Assembly: GCA_031551125.1 (NCBI GenBank)
Contig: JAVBOB010000015.1
Span: 1-64,000 of the forward strand
DNA from: JAIRNF01 sp031551125
GTDB taxonomy: Bacteria; Bacteroidota; Bacteroidia; Bacteroidales; UBA932
Length of the DNA stretch: 64,000 nucleotides
Direction: 5' to 3'
Position numbers and translations under genes: made by a program. Below the pieces are notes generated by a model. It saw nothing but the letters and a program-made list of their open reading frames with translations, had not been told where the DNA came from and ran no database searches. The first letter of the stretch is position 1, and each line of letters begins with the position of its first letter. This document shows, piece by piece, positions 50,305 through 59,527 of the stretch.

Positions 50305-51522
50305 CTACATTTTTTGGTCCAGACTCTTACCGGTTTCAATATGTTCAAAGTTTGGGAGCAGGTCTTTCAATTTGTTTACTATTTCAATTTTGCTCAACTT
50401 ATCTTTTAAAAACAGCGTTTGCAAGTTATTGATAATATTATCTACCTCTTGTATTGGTCGTTTCTTAGAATTTTTGATCACACCGAGTTTGAAAAACCTG
50501 TTCATATCAAGTGTTTCTGTTTCAGTATAAAATTCTTCATATGCTTTTTCGCCGGAAGTGTCAGAACTAAAAAATACGATAGGATACGTTTTGCTATCAG
50601 CATTTAAATGTAGTGCTTTTTGACGAGCTTCTTCTTCCGTTTGACAGATGTCCGGCTTCAATCCCCATGCATTTAAAAGATTAATCGCAATATCAGAAAA
50701 AGGCTTTAAATCATTGATCATATCCAACTTAGGAAAGAATATATCACCAGACGCTCCTAGAACAGATGCTATTAAACAAAGCTGGCCTGATTCTTCGGGT
50801 GAAACAAAAAATCGTTTCACATCAATGGGGCACGACCAGGGTTGTTGCTTGTTGAACCTTTCAATAAAACCGAGCGGAAGACTACCATTTGAGAAGGCCA
50901 CATTAGCAAAACGAGCAGTAACAATAGGCATCTTAGCAGAGTAAGCCATAATGACCTCTTCCATCAATTTTTTACTGGCTCCCATAATGTTTACGGGATT
51001 TGCGGCTTTGTCAGTAGAAACACAAAAAAAATGGTCTACTTTTGTATCTACAAACATATCCAACAACCTCTTTGCTTTCAATACATTATTTTCAACCATT
51101 GCTTCAATGGAATATATGTCTTTTTCGCTGCGAACGTGCTTATGAGCAGAGAAATTGGCAACTATTTCAAATGGGCCTTCATCTTTGAAAAGTTTTTCAA
51201 AAACAGTTGAGCCAAAGTCTATCGGATAAGTTTTGAAATCGTCTGGGATAAACACATCCGTACGGCTGCGTAAATCTCGCACTAATTCCGTTAATCCATT
51301 CTCGTTGATGTCAATTACGAACAACCGTTTGGGGCTGAATTTCAACAAGGCTCTGATATAAGAAGATCCTATGGTTCCGGCACCACCTATCACTAACACT
51401 GAGCGTCCGTCAATTTGATCATGCAATTCTTTATCAAGATGTGCCAAATCTTCGGTAAATAAACTGCCTGAGCGGTCCAACACGCAGCTGTATATAAATC
51501 TTTGGAGGTTAAACGATTGCAT
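50305..51522 (-). CDS. nucleotide-sugar 4,6-dehydratase of the CapD/FlaA1 (Polysacc_synt_2) family
   Basis: 405 residues. The NAD(P)-binding motif VLVIGGAGTIGSSY is at about 43-55. The catalytic region STDKAANPVNIMGASKKLMEE (about 175-195) has Met in place of the Tyr of the usual YxxxK, as in inverting UDP-GlcNAc dehydratases such as FlaA1, PglF and LegB. It would make the 4-keto-6-deoxy sugar that the neighbouring LegC-type aminotransferase converts to a 4-amino sugar. It overlaps that gene by 14 bp. The C-terminal 100 residues extend beyond the short FlaA1 form. Confidence 0.85.
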   Translation of the reverse strand: MQSFNLQRFIYSCVLDRSGSLFTEDLAHLDKELHDQIDGRSVLVIGGAGTIGSSYIRALLKFSPKRLFVIDINENGLTELVRDLRSRTDVFIPDDFKTYPIDFGSTVFEKLFKDEGPFEIVANFSAHKHVRSEKDIYSIEAMVENNVLKAKRLLDMFVDTKVDHFFCVSTDKAANPVNIMGASKKLMEEVIMAYSAKMPIVTARFANVAFSNGSLPLGFIERFNKQQPWSCPIDVKRFFVSPEESGQLCLIASVLGASGDIFFPKLDMINDLKPFSDIAINLLNAWGLKPDICQTEEEARQKALHLNADSKTYPIVFFSSDTSGEKAYEEFYTETETLDMNRFFKLGVIKNSKKRPIQEVDNIINNLQTLFLKDKLSKIEIVNKLKDLLPNFEHIETGKSLDQKM

Positions 51523-52690
51523 GTCGACCGTCCTTATTATAGTAGTTTGGAATAATAGCGCTACTCGGAATATTCACAACCCGCTCTTCAAACCACTTGG
51601 CATTTTCAAGTGTCCCACATTGGCAGTCTTTAAACATCACTAGTTCATTCATTAAATGCCAAATTGGCCGAGTCATTACTTTATGGTCATTTGTATACTC
51701 CAGTATTGTATCGCGCTCAACTTTATTCTTTGCAATAATAGCATTAAGCCAGTAGTTTGACTTACAGTTTTTCGGTTCGCAGAAAAATTCAAAGTGGCTA
51801 TTTGCAAAAAATGATTTGTATTTGTCTGATAGTTCACGTTTCAGATCCAGCAACTTTTGCAGATTCTCCATTTGTGCACAACCTAAAGCGGCGTTGATGT
51901 TTGTCAGGCGATAGTTATATCCTGTTTCATCATGTATAAATTCCCAACGATGGGGTACTTTGGCTGTAGTAGTAATGTATTTGGCATGTTTAGCCAGCGC
52001 GTCATCATTTGTAAGAATCATACCACCACCTCCGGTGGTGATTACTTTATTACCATTGAAACTCAAAATACCCAACTTCCCAAATGTACCAGTGTGTTTT
52101 CCCTTATAGTAGCTTCCCAAACTTTCAGCGGCATCTTCCACCAATGGGATATTATACTTTTCGCAAAGGGCTACTAGCTCATCCATTTTTACCGGATGTC
52201 CAAAGGTATGCATGGGAACGCAAGCCGCAATTTTTCGGTTCGTATTTTTGTTATAACAAAAGCCGTCATCCTTCATGATGGTACATTCCTTCAAAAACTC
52301 TTCCATTGCAGTTGGTGAAAGACCCATTGTTTCTTTATCTACGTCAATAAATACGGGTTTTGCGCCAATATAGGAAATCGCATTTGCTGTGGCAATAAAA
52401 GTCAACGGTTGCGAAATAACTTCATCATTACGCTCAACTCCAGCCAAAAGTAGTGCAATATGCAATGCAGCTGTGCCATTCATTGCTGCTACAGCATATT
52501 TAGCGCCGGTAAACTCAGCGCACATATTTTCGAATTGAGTAACAAAAGCGCCTACACTTGACACAAAATTTGTTTCAATACACTCCTGTAAATATTTTAC
52601 TTCATTTCCTACGAATCGAGGGTCATGAAGAGGAATAAACCCTTCATGATCATCAAAAGTAGTGCGAATAAAGGAAACTAATTCGTTCAT
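51509..52690 (-). CDS. LegC-type PLP-dependent sugar aminotransferase
   Basis: 393 residues of the DegT/DnrJ/EryC1 fold. The N-terminus FIPLHDPRFVGNEVKYLQECIETNFVSS and the PLP-lysine motif FNGNKVITTGGGGM (Lys at about residue 215) match the LegC subgroup, with VEDAAESLG (about 187) contacting PLP. It aminates C4 of a UDP-4-keto-6-deoxy sugar. It is coupled to the dehydratase (14-bp overlap) and overlaps the acyl carrier protein gene by 4 bp, which suggests that the new amino group is acylated by an ACP-bound acid. Confidence 0.9.
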   Translation of the reverse strand: MNELVSFIRTTFDDHEGFIPLHDPRFVGNEVKYLQECIETNFVSSVGAFVTQFENMCAEFTGAKYAVAAMNGTAALHIALLLAGVERNDEVISQPLTFIATANAISYIGAKPVFIDVDKETMGLSPTAMEEFLKECTIMKDDGFCYNKNTNRKIAACVPMHTFGHPVKMDELVALCEKYNIPLVEDAAESLGSYYKGKHTGTFGKLGILSFNGNKVITTGGGGMILTNDDALAKHAKYITTTAKVPHRWEFIHDETGYNYRLTNINAALGCAQMENLQKLLDLKRELSDKYKSFFANSHFEFFCEPKNCKSNYWLNAIIAKNKVERDTILEYTNDHKVMTRPIWHLMNELVMFKDCQCGTLENAKWFEERVVNIPSSAIIPNYYNKDGRHAIV

Positions 52691-52905
52691 TTTTGGTATG
52701 TATTAATAACATTTTTTATTGCCTCAACGCTTTTCATTATGGCAATATCTTCGGGCTCAAATGACAAGTCGAAAGCCTCTTCCAATGCAACGATAATGTT
52801 GAGATGCTGTAAGGAATCCCATCTTTCACATGTTGTCTGTGATGCATTTGCATCTATCTTGGTTTCCAATACGCCACTAATGATTTTGATGATTTTATCG
52901 GTCAT
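52687..52905 (-). CDS. acyl carrier protein
   Basis: 72 residues, four-helix ACP fold. The phosphopantetheine site is WDSLQHL, with Ser31. It overlaps the aminotransferase start by 4 bp and follows the FkbH-like gene by 7 bp, so it should carry the acyl group made by that protein and its neighbours rather than serve general fatty-acid synthesis. Confidence 0.9.
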   Translation of the reverse strand: MTDKIIKIISGVLETKIDANASQTTCERWDSLQHLNIIVALEEAFDLSFEPEDIAIMKSVEAIKNVINTYQK

Positions 52906-52912
52906 AATATGA

Positions 52913-54511
52913 TTAATTTATTTTGTATATATCGGGGATGTGTAAATCTACATTGTCTAACAAGCACATATAATACTTAATCCCATTAGGCTCTATTGCC
53001 GTCAAAGAAAAATTGTTTTTGTCGTAAAAGTCCGCTACCTGCTTGTTTTTAGCTGTTGGGATAAATGCAGATGTTACCTTTAAAATTCCACCTTCTTTTA
53101 GTTTCCGAAGCATATACTTCAAGAACACCACCTCGTTGTTTTTCCCTAAAATCCTACAGCTGAGCAAAAAGCTATCAATATTTGCTGTTTTGCTTTCTTT
53201 ATCTGTGGTTACAATAGCTGCACCAGTGATGCCATTGTCTCCAAACTTATCGCTTACACTTATGCAGTATATTTTTGCATCTTGGGCAGCCAGGGCAATG
53301 ATGTCTTCTTCGGTATAACGTTTTGTGGTAAGATTAAATTGGTTTGTTTTCTGCGTCATTTGTGCAATGCGTGACAGGTTTATTGAATTCAACTCCTGAA
53401 TGCCCAACGTTATCTCCAAACTCTTCAAGTAATCATCAAAAGAAGCAAATGACTTTTGAAATGACGCACGTTCGGCATTAGCCTTGTATTGTTCCAGTTT
53501 TTCTTTATCTTCACTGGTCAACTTATATGTTTGAAAATAGTCAATGCAGACTTTTTCAAAAAAATCGGTAAGCAAGTAAGGTTGTTTGGGAAATTCCGGA
53601 GTTTCGACCATAGGCAGCATTTGCTTTACCAACTCCCTTTCAGTTGGATTATCATCTATAAAAACCATACTATCCAAGCCGATATTTAACTCCTGCGCCA
53701 GTTCGGATATGTTATCGGCCTTGTTATTCCAGTTAATTCGCCAAGCAGCAAGCCGTTCTTTTTTTATTTGCAAAAAGGGATTTCTGTTCCATGCTTCTAG
53801 CACATCCTGCTCGTTGTTCTTGCTGCAAACGGTAAGAATAACACCACTTTTTGATAATTCTAGAAGGTTATATTGAAAATCTAGAAAAGCATTCCCGGGA
53901 TAAGCATTTCCAACTTGAATGCCTTCTATGCCATCTTCACCTAAAATTCCACCCCAAAGTGTGTTGTCCAAATCAAGTACCAAGCATTTTTTACGCTTTC
54001 CTTCAATTGCGGCTATTTCTTTTTGTATCCAAGTATTAAAATCACCAGCTAACTTAGGATTTACCTGCATTTGCGAGATGTAGTAAAATCGCCAATCAAT
54101 GAGGGATGAAGATGGATAGCGATGACAAAAACGGGAAAAATCAATAATTTTAAGATTCGGATATGCCTCCGACAACTTAAATAATTCTCTGTTGTAGCTA
54201 TCTATTGCAACACTCACCGAAGGATTGCCATTCTCCTGGTACATAAAGTGCATAGGATACATGGTAAAAGCATAACATGCTTTTTGTGGCTTCAGCTGCG
54301 AAAGTACCAATTGCAGCTGCTGTGTGTAGGCTTCGACTTCGCGAATATACAATTCCACATTTGTTTTTACCGGAGAAAGATAAATCCAAAAGTATGCATC
54401 CACATCATCCGGAATGTAAGATATATCACTATATCCCGAATAGGTAGTATCAAACTTGGAGAAAAAACTTTCTACAGTTGCATTCCGAAATATGAAATGT
54501 TTTTTTTGCAT
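52913..54511 (-). CDS. FkbH-like HAD-IIIC family protein
   Basis: 532 residues. The N-terminal 165 residues are an SGNH-like part, then the HAD domain has LVLDLDNTLWGGILGEDG with the DxDxT motif at 180-184, VCSKN (about 235) and SMVFIDDNPTERE. The C-terminal 150 residues look like a GNAT domain (IYCISVSDKFGDNGITGAAIV). FkbH-type enzymes load a C3 unit from 1,3-bisphosphoglycerate onto an ACP to give glyceryl-ACP. The adjacent ACP gene (7 bp away) supports such a role; the actual acyl product is unknown. Confidence 0.88.
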   Translation of the reverse strand: MQKKHFIFRNATVESFFSKFDTTYSGYSDISYIPDDVDAYFWIYLSPVKTNVELYIREVEAYTQQLQLVLSQLKPQKACYAFTMYPMHFMYQENGNPSVSVAIDSYNRELFKLSEAYPNLKIIDFSRFCHRYPSSSLIDWRFYYISQMQVNPKLAGDFNTWIQKEIAAIEGKRKKCLVLDLDNTLWGGILGEDGIEGIQVGNAYPGNAFLDFQYNLLELSKSGVILTVCSKNNEQDVLEAWNRNPFLQIKKERLAAWRINWNNKADNISELAQELNIGLDSMVFIDDNPTERELVKQMLPMVETPEFPKQPYLLTDFFEKVCIDYFQTYKLTSEDKEKLEQYKANAERASFQKSFASFDDYLKSLEITLGIQELNSINLSRIAQMTQKTNQFNLTTKRYTEEDIIALAAQDAKIYCISVSDKFGDNGITGAAIVTTDKESKTANIDSFLLSCRILGKNNEVVFLKYMLRKLKEGGILKVTSAFIPTAKNKQVADFYDKNNFSLTAIEPNGIKYYMCLLDNVDLHIPDIYKIN

Positions 54512-54512
54512 G

Positions 54513-54914
54513 TTATTTTTCGAGTAATTCTATTAACCCTGTTTCTTTATGATAAAGAAAACATATTTTACGCCCGTTGAATGCAACGGTTTCTACCGGT
54601 TTTACCAATAGCATAAACCTTTTTTTGCGTAATTGAGTGATGCTATCCTCTAAATCTTCCACCTCATAGCAAAAGTGATACGCGGAAACCCCTACTTTAC
54701 TCAATATGTTCCGAACAGGTGATTTTTCATCAACCGGTTCGACTAATTCGAGCAAAGGGCTACCATTTTTTTCCAAGAAAGAAATATTTACATTCTGCTT
54801 GGGATCAAAAATAATATTCGTCATTTTATATCCGGCTTCCATAAACAATGCCGCCGTTCTTTCAATCGATTCTGCAGCAATCCCTACATGGTGAAATATG
54901 GCATTTGGCAACAT
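54513..54914 (-). CDS. VOC-superfamily protein (glyoxalase/methylmalonyl-CoA epimerase-like)
   Basis: 133 residues forming one VOC module: IFHHVGIAAESIERTAALFMEAGY at the N-terminus, ISFLEKNGSPLLELVEPV (about 50) and GVSAYHFCYEVEDL (about 73), with His7, Glu and His residues in metal-ligand positions. It could epimerise an alpha-position of an acyl thioester. The start codon overlaps the KAS III stop by 1 bp and the stop lies 1 bp before the FkbH-like gene, so it belongs to the acyl-building set. Substrate unknown. Confidence 0.85.
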   Translation of the reverse strand: MLPNAIFHHVGIAAESIERTAALFMEAGYKMTNIIFDPKQNVNISFLEKNGSPLLELVEPVDEKSPVRNILSKVGVSAYHFCYEVEDLEDSITQLRKKRFMLLVKPVETVAFNGRKICFLYHKETGLIELLEK

Positions 54915-55966
54915 TAGTATTCAATTATTGGTGATACGTTACAATGCCTAAACTCCACTAATGCTGTTGCCCATGACAGTCCGGCTCCGAATCCGCATAA
55001 AATCACCGTTTTTTCATCCAAGTCTGTAGTTCTCAATTCGGAAACAATAGTTAAGGGTACAGAGGCAGAGCTGGTATTTCCGTATCGATCTATACAATAG
55101 GGCACTTTATTGAGCGGGTACTTTAATTTCTTTGCAAAGAAATCAGTCATAAATTTATTTGCCTGATGAAACACCACATGATCCACATCATCCAGTGTAA
55201 TTTGAACCGTATTCATCATTTCCTTAATACTTTTTGGTACTACGCTAAGAGCAAAATTAAAAACATCCATACCATCCATAAAAATCTGATGCCCGGAACG
55301 AATATTCCCATCTTCCATCTCAACCTCCTTTAGATTGTCTAAAGTAGTAGGATTTCTGTATTCTCCAGCAGGAATAATTACCGCATTTCTTCCGGAACCG
55401 TCCGAGCAAAGTATAAAATGAGAGTCGGCAAAATCGCCCTTTTCAATCAAGGTAGCAGTACCGGCATCTCCATATAACGGAGCGTTTACTTTATCAAAAG
55501 GCGAAGTAATTTTAGAAAACGTTTCGCCAACTAATAACAATACCTTGTTTACTCCCTGCAATGAAGCGTAAGCAAATGCTGTAGAAAGAGCATACACATA
55601 CCCAGAACAAGCAAGATTCATGTCAAAACACAGAGTTGTTTTTGGTAGTCCCAGTCGATGCTGTAAAATAGGCGCTGTAGCCGGTATTTTGTAATCTGGC
55701 GTTTGGCTAAGGAAAATCAACGCATCAATGCCACTCCTATCAATATTATTATCTAGCAAAAGTTGTTCCGCCGCTTTAAAACAAAGGTCGGACGAACAAA
55801 CATCTTTATCAACAAAACGCTTTTCTTTGATGCCAATATTGTCAATGACCTTAAGCACTTCTTCCTCAGGAAGAATGTTAATCAACATTTTATTGTCCGA
55901 AATATTTTTGGGGACGCATGCACTAATCGCACTTATTCCTACATTGCTAAACTTAATGGTTGCCAT
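54914..55966 (-). CDS. 3-oxoacyl-ACP synthase III (KAS III) family protein
   Basis: 350 residues. The catalytic triad is visible: Cys120 in NLACSGY, His in VVFHQANKFM (about 268) and Asn in RYGNTSSASVP (about 298). GDAGTATLIEKG and the C-terminal GFGAGLSWAT fit the family. It condenses an acyl primer with a malonyl-type extender or transfers acyl groups. Being enclosed by the SDR and VOC genes in a polysaccharide operon, it is more likely a dedicated enzyme than the housekeeping FabH. Confidence 0.92.
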   Translation of the reverse strand: MATIKFSNVGISAISACVPKNISDNKMLINILPEEEVLKVIDNIGIKEKRFVDKDVCSSDLCFKAAEQLLLDNNIDRSGIDALIFLSQTPDYKIPATAPILQHRLGLPKTTLCFDMNLACSGYVYALSTAFAYASLQGVNKVLLLVGETFSKITSPFDKVNAPLYGDAGTATLIEKGDFADSHFILCSDGSGRNAVIIPAGEYRNPTTLDNLKEVEMEDGNIRSGHQIFMDGMDVFNFALSVVPKSIKEMMNTVQITLDDVDHVVFHQANKFMTDFFAKKLKYPLNKVPYCIDRYGNTSSASVPLTIVSELRTTDLDEKTVILCGFGAGLSWATALVEFRHCNVSPIIEY

Positions 55967-55967
55967 A

Positions 55968-56711
55968 CTATTTCAAAGTTATTCCACCGTCAATTGTAAG
56001 TAAGGAGCCGGTAACCCATGAGGAAGCATTGGCCAGTAAATATACTACTGAATAGGCTATGTCCTCAGGCCTTCCGAACCTGCCTAAAGGATAACGTTTT
56101 TCTTCTTCTTTGAACTGTTCTTCGGTTAATGTACCCGATTGCAGAATATTTGTATCTACAACGCCAGGTAATATGCAGTTAACCCTAATTTGTTGTGGTG
56201 CCAACTCCAGTGCCATAACTCGGGCAAACGCATTCAGCGCCCCTTTAGACGCCGAATACATGGCATGTCCCATATCTGCCGAATAAGCTGCAATAGAAGA
56301 AATAAAAACAACGGATGCCTGCTTTTCTACTTTTTTCTTTTTAAGCAGCAGCTGCATTAGATATGAAGGGGAAAAAAGATTGGTTTGCATTACTGTGTCA
56401 AAATCCTCTTTATTGATAAATTTTACCGGTAATCGCTTGTCTATACCAGCGCAAAGCACCACTCCGCTAACGGATGGTATTTGCTCCACAAGTTCCTTGA
56501 GTTGCGTATCGTCAGTCAAATCGGCAACGACTTGTATATGTCCAATACCTTCAAGCATAGCTAATGTTTCCGATAATCTTTCGGCATTCCGACCCGTGAT
56601 TATCAGCTTTGCTTGCATTTTGGCACATTCTACGGCAATAATCCGTCCAATACCAGATGATGCTCCGGTTACCAAAATTGTTTTATTCTCTAATAAAAAA
56701 GGATTATTCAT
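55968..56711 (-). CDS. SDR-family reductase, FabG-like
   Basis: 247 residues. Cofactor motif TGASSGIG (about 15-22), NAG-equivalent LCAG, catalytic Ser in FISSIAAY (about 140) and YSASK (about 154-158), with the C-terminal PEDIAYSVVYLLANASSWVTGS that is typical of 3-oxoacyl-ACP reductases. It would reduce the keto group made by the KAS III protein. It lies 1 bp upstream of that gene and 2 bp after the second ACP gene. Confidence 0.92.
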   Translation of the reverse strand: MNNPFLLENKTILVTGASSGIGRIIAVECAKMQAKLIITGRNAERLSETLAMLEGIGHIQVVADLTDDTQLKELVEQIPSVSGVVLCAGIDKRLPVKFINKEDFDTVMQTNLFSPSYLMQLLLKKKKVEKQASVVFISSIAAYSADMGHAMYSASKGALNAFARVMALELAPQQIRVNCILPGVVDTNILQSGTLTEEQFKEEEKRYPLGRFGRPEDIAYSVVYLLANASSWVTGSLLTIDGGITLK

Positions 56712-56713
56712 GG

Positions 56714-56944
56714 CTATTTTCTCGATTTGGCGATATTAAAAAGATCTTCAATAGTATCGGCATTACGGATATCGTCACCTTTAATTGCTACATCATACTC
56801 TGCATCAACCATGGCAATAATTGATAGGGCAAGTAATGACGACCATTCTTCCAAATCTTTAAATTTAGTACTGGGATTAAAAGTTGTACTATCCGTTTCA
56901 TCAAACTGAGAAGCAAAATTGTCTAAAAAATCTTTTATTTCCAT
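56714..56944 (-). CDS. second acyl carrier protein
   Basis: 76 residues from the ATG at 56944; a longer frame overlapping the upstream acyltransferase is rejected because the ACP fold starts at MEIKDFLDNF. The attachment site reads EWSSLLAL, with Ser36 in the place of the DSL serine and Ser instead of Asp before it, a mild departure from the usual motif. It is one of two ACPs within 5 kb, which suggests separate carriers for loading and extension. Confidence 0.82.
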   Translation of the reverse strand: MEIKDFLDNFASQFDETDSTTFNPSTKFKDLEEWSSLLALSIIAMVDAEYDVAIKGDDIRNADTIEDLFNIAKSRK

Positions 56945-56954
56945 AATTATATTT

Positions 56955-57590
56955 TTATTGTTTTGTTGCCGGTATGCCAAAGAGGGATTCATTATCCTTG
57001 ATATTTCGTATAACAAGGCTAGATGCCCCGATTTTATTGTTATTTCCTACTTTTTTTCCTTGTATAATGGATGAATTCATTCCCCAAAAATTCACATCGC
57101 CAACATGTACTGAACCGGAAATTTGAGTGCGAGGATTGAACACATTGAATGAACCAATGCAGACATCGTGGCCTACAGCACAGAAGGTATTGAAAAAGTT
57201 AAAATCCCCAATTTGCACGTTGCAGGATATAAAAGACCCAAAGTTAATGATATTGCCGTGACCGCTAATCGTACTGTTTATCTCAACACCAGGATGAATT
57301 AAGTTGGCGAATTTAATGAGCGGATTATGAATTCTTTCTGCGGCGTCTTTTATATACTGAGGGTTACCTATCGCAATAATGGTGAAAATTTCTTCTACTA
57401 CATCATTCAAACTTTCGATAGTGCCAACTATTTTATACTCGTCAATAATTTCATCACCTTTTTGCTTTCCCCAGCTATCAATAAATCCAAGCAAATTCCA
57501 TTGGTGGGGTTTATCTTTATTAATCGCATCTATCAAATATTTTATTTCTGTGGCAAGGCCGCCGGACCCAACTATTACAATATTTTTCAT
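56955..57590 (-). CDS. NeuD/PglD-type sugar O/N-acyltransferase
   Basis: 211 residues. The N-terminal Rossmann-like PglD domain begins KNIVIVGSGGLATEIKYLI, and the second half is a left-handed beta-helix of hexapeptide repeats (ISGHGNIINFGSFI, GDFNFFNTFCAVGHDVCIG, GKKVGNNNKIGASSLVI). The His in GHD (about residue 137) is the likely base. Such enzymes acylate the amino group of bacillosamine-like or sialic-type sugars, usually from acetyl-CoA; here an acyl-ACP donor is possible given the neighbours. Ten bp before the second ACP gene. Confidence 0.88.
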   Translation of the reverse strand: MKNIVIVGSGGLATEIKYLIDAINKDKPHQWNLLGFIDSWGKQKGDEIIDEYKIVGTIESLNDVVEEIFTIIAIGNPQYIKDAAERIHNPLIKFANLIHPGVEINSTISGHGNIINFGSFISCNVQIGDFNFFNTFCAVGHDVCIGSFNVFNPRTQISGSVHVGDVNFWGMNSSIIQGKKVGNNNKIGASSLVIRNIKDNESLFGIPATKQ

Positions 57591-57620
57591 TATACTTATT
57601 ATGCTTCTCGGTAACTAAAA

Positions 57621-58784
57621 TTAATCAATGATTTTATCACACATGAGTCTATATATATTCTTTTTATCCAAAACTTCATCAACCAACGCTGTTTGATTTC
57701 CGAATAGTTTGTAATCGTTCCAATTCTTGCAAACATCATACAGCACATCTTTGAGTAAATTGGTTGTAAAATTAAAATTTTTTCCCACGTGATATTGGTC
57801 AACCATTTCTGCGGTTTCTCCATTAAGGCTGTTCAGGATAAAAAGATTGGTAAGCAGATAATCATTAAATTTATAGCTATAAACAACTTTTGAGCCCTTA
57901 TTAAATATGTTTATCCCAATATCACATTGAGACAAATACTCAATATATGCATCATAAGATAGCGCTCCTGTTATGAAAGCGTTTAAATGTGTCTGCTTGA
58001 TTCTATTTTCCAAATATGTCTTTCGAACTCCGTCGCCAACGAAAAGAAATTTATATTGGATTCCTTTTTCTTTCAAAAAAATGAGCGCGTCTAAAAGGGT
58101 ATCAAAATCATAGCTATCACCAAGATTGCCGCCATAGCATATTAATAGTTCATTTTTGCTTCGTGAATTTTGTATACTATTTCCAATCTTGTTAAGCAAA
58201 GCCGAATCAACCCCAAGATAGGCATAATAATACGGGACACTTGGATTGGCTGCATGTGCAACCTCTGCATATTGTTTTGATTCGGCATAGATTAAATCGG
58301 CCATCTGATATGCCTTGCGGGTTATCCTTTTCCAAAAAAATAAAACTGGAGCAGCTAATTTTATCAATTTTGAAATGGGAAACAAAGAATCAGGCCACAA
58401 ATCAATCACATCGATAACAAACTTACAGTTATTTTTCTTACAGTACTTCCCCGCAACGTATGCTGCAGTGGATGTAGGCATCGCACAGTATATAATATCA
58501 GGTTTATCACTAATGTTTCGTAAATATTTTTTCAGTCTTTTGGCGAATACATAATGGCTGTATATCCTACGAAACCCTACATTCTTTCTATATGCGGGAA
58601 CATGCAAATGGATCACATTCCTACCGCTAGTAATATTTACATCTTTATATGCTTTTAAAGTATGATCGAAATCAGATGTTACAATTTGTTTGTCTCCAAC
58701 CATATAATCATACACACTAGAGATTCTAGAATTATCATTGATCTCAGGACGTCCAAAAGTTGATATCAAAACAATCCTCTTCAT
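57621..58784 (-). CDS. family 4-type glycosyltransferase
   Basis: 387 residues of the GT-B fold. The N-terminal half contains KPDIIYCAMPTSTAAYVAGKYCKK and DVIDLWPDSLFP (about 130), typical of WbuB/WcaI-like GT4 enzymes. The C-terminal half has ICYGGNLGDSYDFDTLLDAL (about 225) and FLFVGDGVRKTYLE (about 257), then GINIFNKG in place of the standard EPFG-type motif. It adds a sugar to the lipid-linked repeat unit at the cytoplasmic face. Its start overlaps the previous gene by 1 bp. Confidence 0.85.
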   Translation of the reverse strand: MKRIVLISTFGRPEINDNSRISSVYDYMVGDKQIVTSDFDHTLKAYKDVNITSGRNVIHLHVPAYRKNVGFRRIYSHYVFAKRLKKYLRNISDKPDIIYCAMPTSTAAYVAGKYCKKNNCKFVIDVIDLWPDSLFPISKLIKLAAPVLFFWKRITRKAYQMADLIYAESKQYAEVAHAANPSVPYYYAYLGVDSALLNKIGNSIQNSRSKNELLICYGGNLGDSYDFDTLLDALIFLKEKGIQYKFLFVGDGVRKTYLENRIKQTHLNAFITGALSYDAYIEYLSQCDIGINIFNKGSKVVYSYKFNDYLLTNLFILNSLNGETAEMVDQYHVGKNFNFTTNLLKDVLYDVCKNWNDYKLFGNQTALVDEVLDKKNIYRLMCDKIID

Positions 58785-59479
58785 TATCTAAACATAATAG
58801 CAAACATAATTTTAACTCTAAAAGAAATCTTTTTTAAAAAACTATTTTTACTTTTTTCTCCTGCATATGACGCATTTGCTCCATGCCTGCGATAAAGTAT
58901 CAATGGCTCTTCAAAATAAACTGTTCGAAAGTATTTTTCCCCAATAAGCCCAATCCATTGATCATGCATTGGGATGTATGCTGGAAAGGGTAAAGCTTTT
59001 TGCAAAACCGTTTTCTTAAAAGCCATGGTTGCTCCAAAATAGTGGTTAGATAAAATATTTCTCCAAAATCCGCAATTGTTATTCGTTTTGAAAAAACGCT
59101 CTTTCACCACCTGTTCACATTCATCAACGATCCGGATGTTTGAAAAAACTACATCACTTACTTTCAATGCTGACATTAGTACATCTACCTTATTTGGAAG
59201 CCAGATATCATCTTGATCTGACAAAAAGATTATATCTCCACAAGCAGACTTTAGAGCATTCTCAAAATTACCGACAACACCTTTTTTCCCACTGTTGCGA
59301 ATAATTCTTACTCTACTATCTTTATAAGAATAAGATTCAGCAATAAATATGGTTTGATCCACAGAACCATCATCGGATATTACCAATTCATCATTACTTG
59401 AAAGTTGGGATAAAATCGAATCAATCTGCCTTTTTATGTATTTTTCCCCATTATAACAAGCCAAACAAACGCTAATCAT
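58784..59479 (-). CDS. family 2 glycosyltransferase
   Basis: 231 residues, GT-A fold. ISVCLACYNGEKYIKRQIDSIL at the N-terminus, ELVISDDGSVDQT (about 33-45) and FLSDQDDIWLPNK (about 83-95) with the DxD-type metal site. HDQWIGLIGEKYF (about 172) is typical of rhamnosyl- and related transferases of this group. Cytoplasmic, adds a sugar to the growing repeat unit. No transmembrane region. Confidence 0.92.
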   Translation of the reverse strand: MISVCLACYNGEKYIKRQIDSILSQLSSNDELVISDDGSVDQTIFIAESYSYKDSRVRIIRNSGKKGVVGNFENALKSACGDIIFLSDQDDIWLPNKVDVLMSALKVSDVVFSNIRIVDECEQVVKERFFKTNNNCGFWRNILSNHYFGATMAFKKTVLQKALPFPAYIPMHDQWIGLIGEKYFRTVYFEEPLILYRRHGANASYAGEKSKNSFLKKISFRVKIMFAIMFR

Positions 59480-59527
59480 TATTGTTTATTTATATGCTAT
59501 TATTGATATCAAAACCTTATTAACCCA

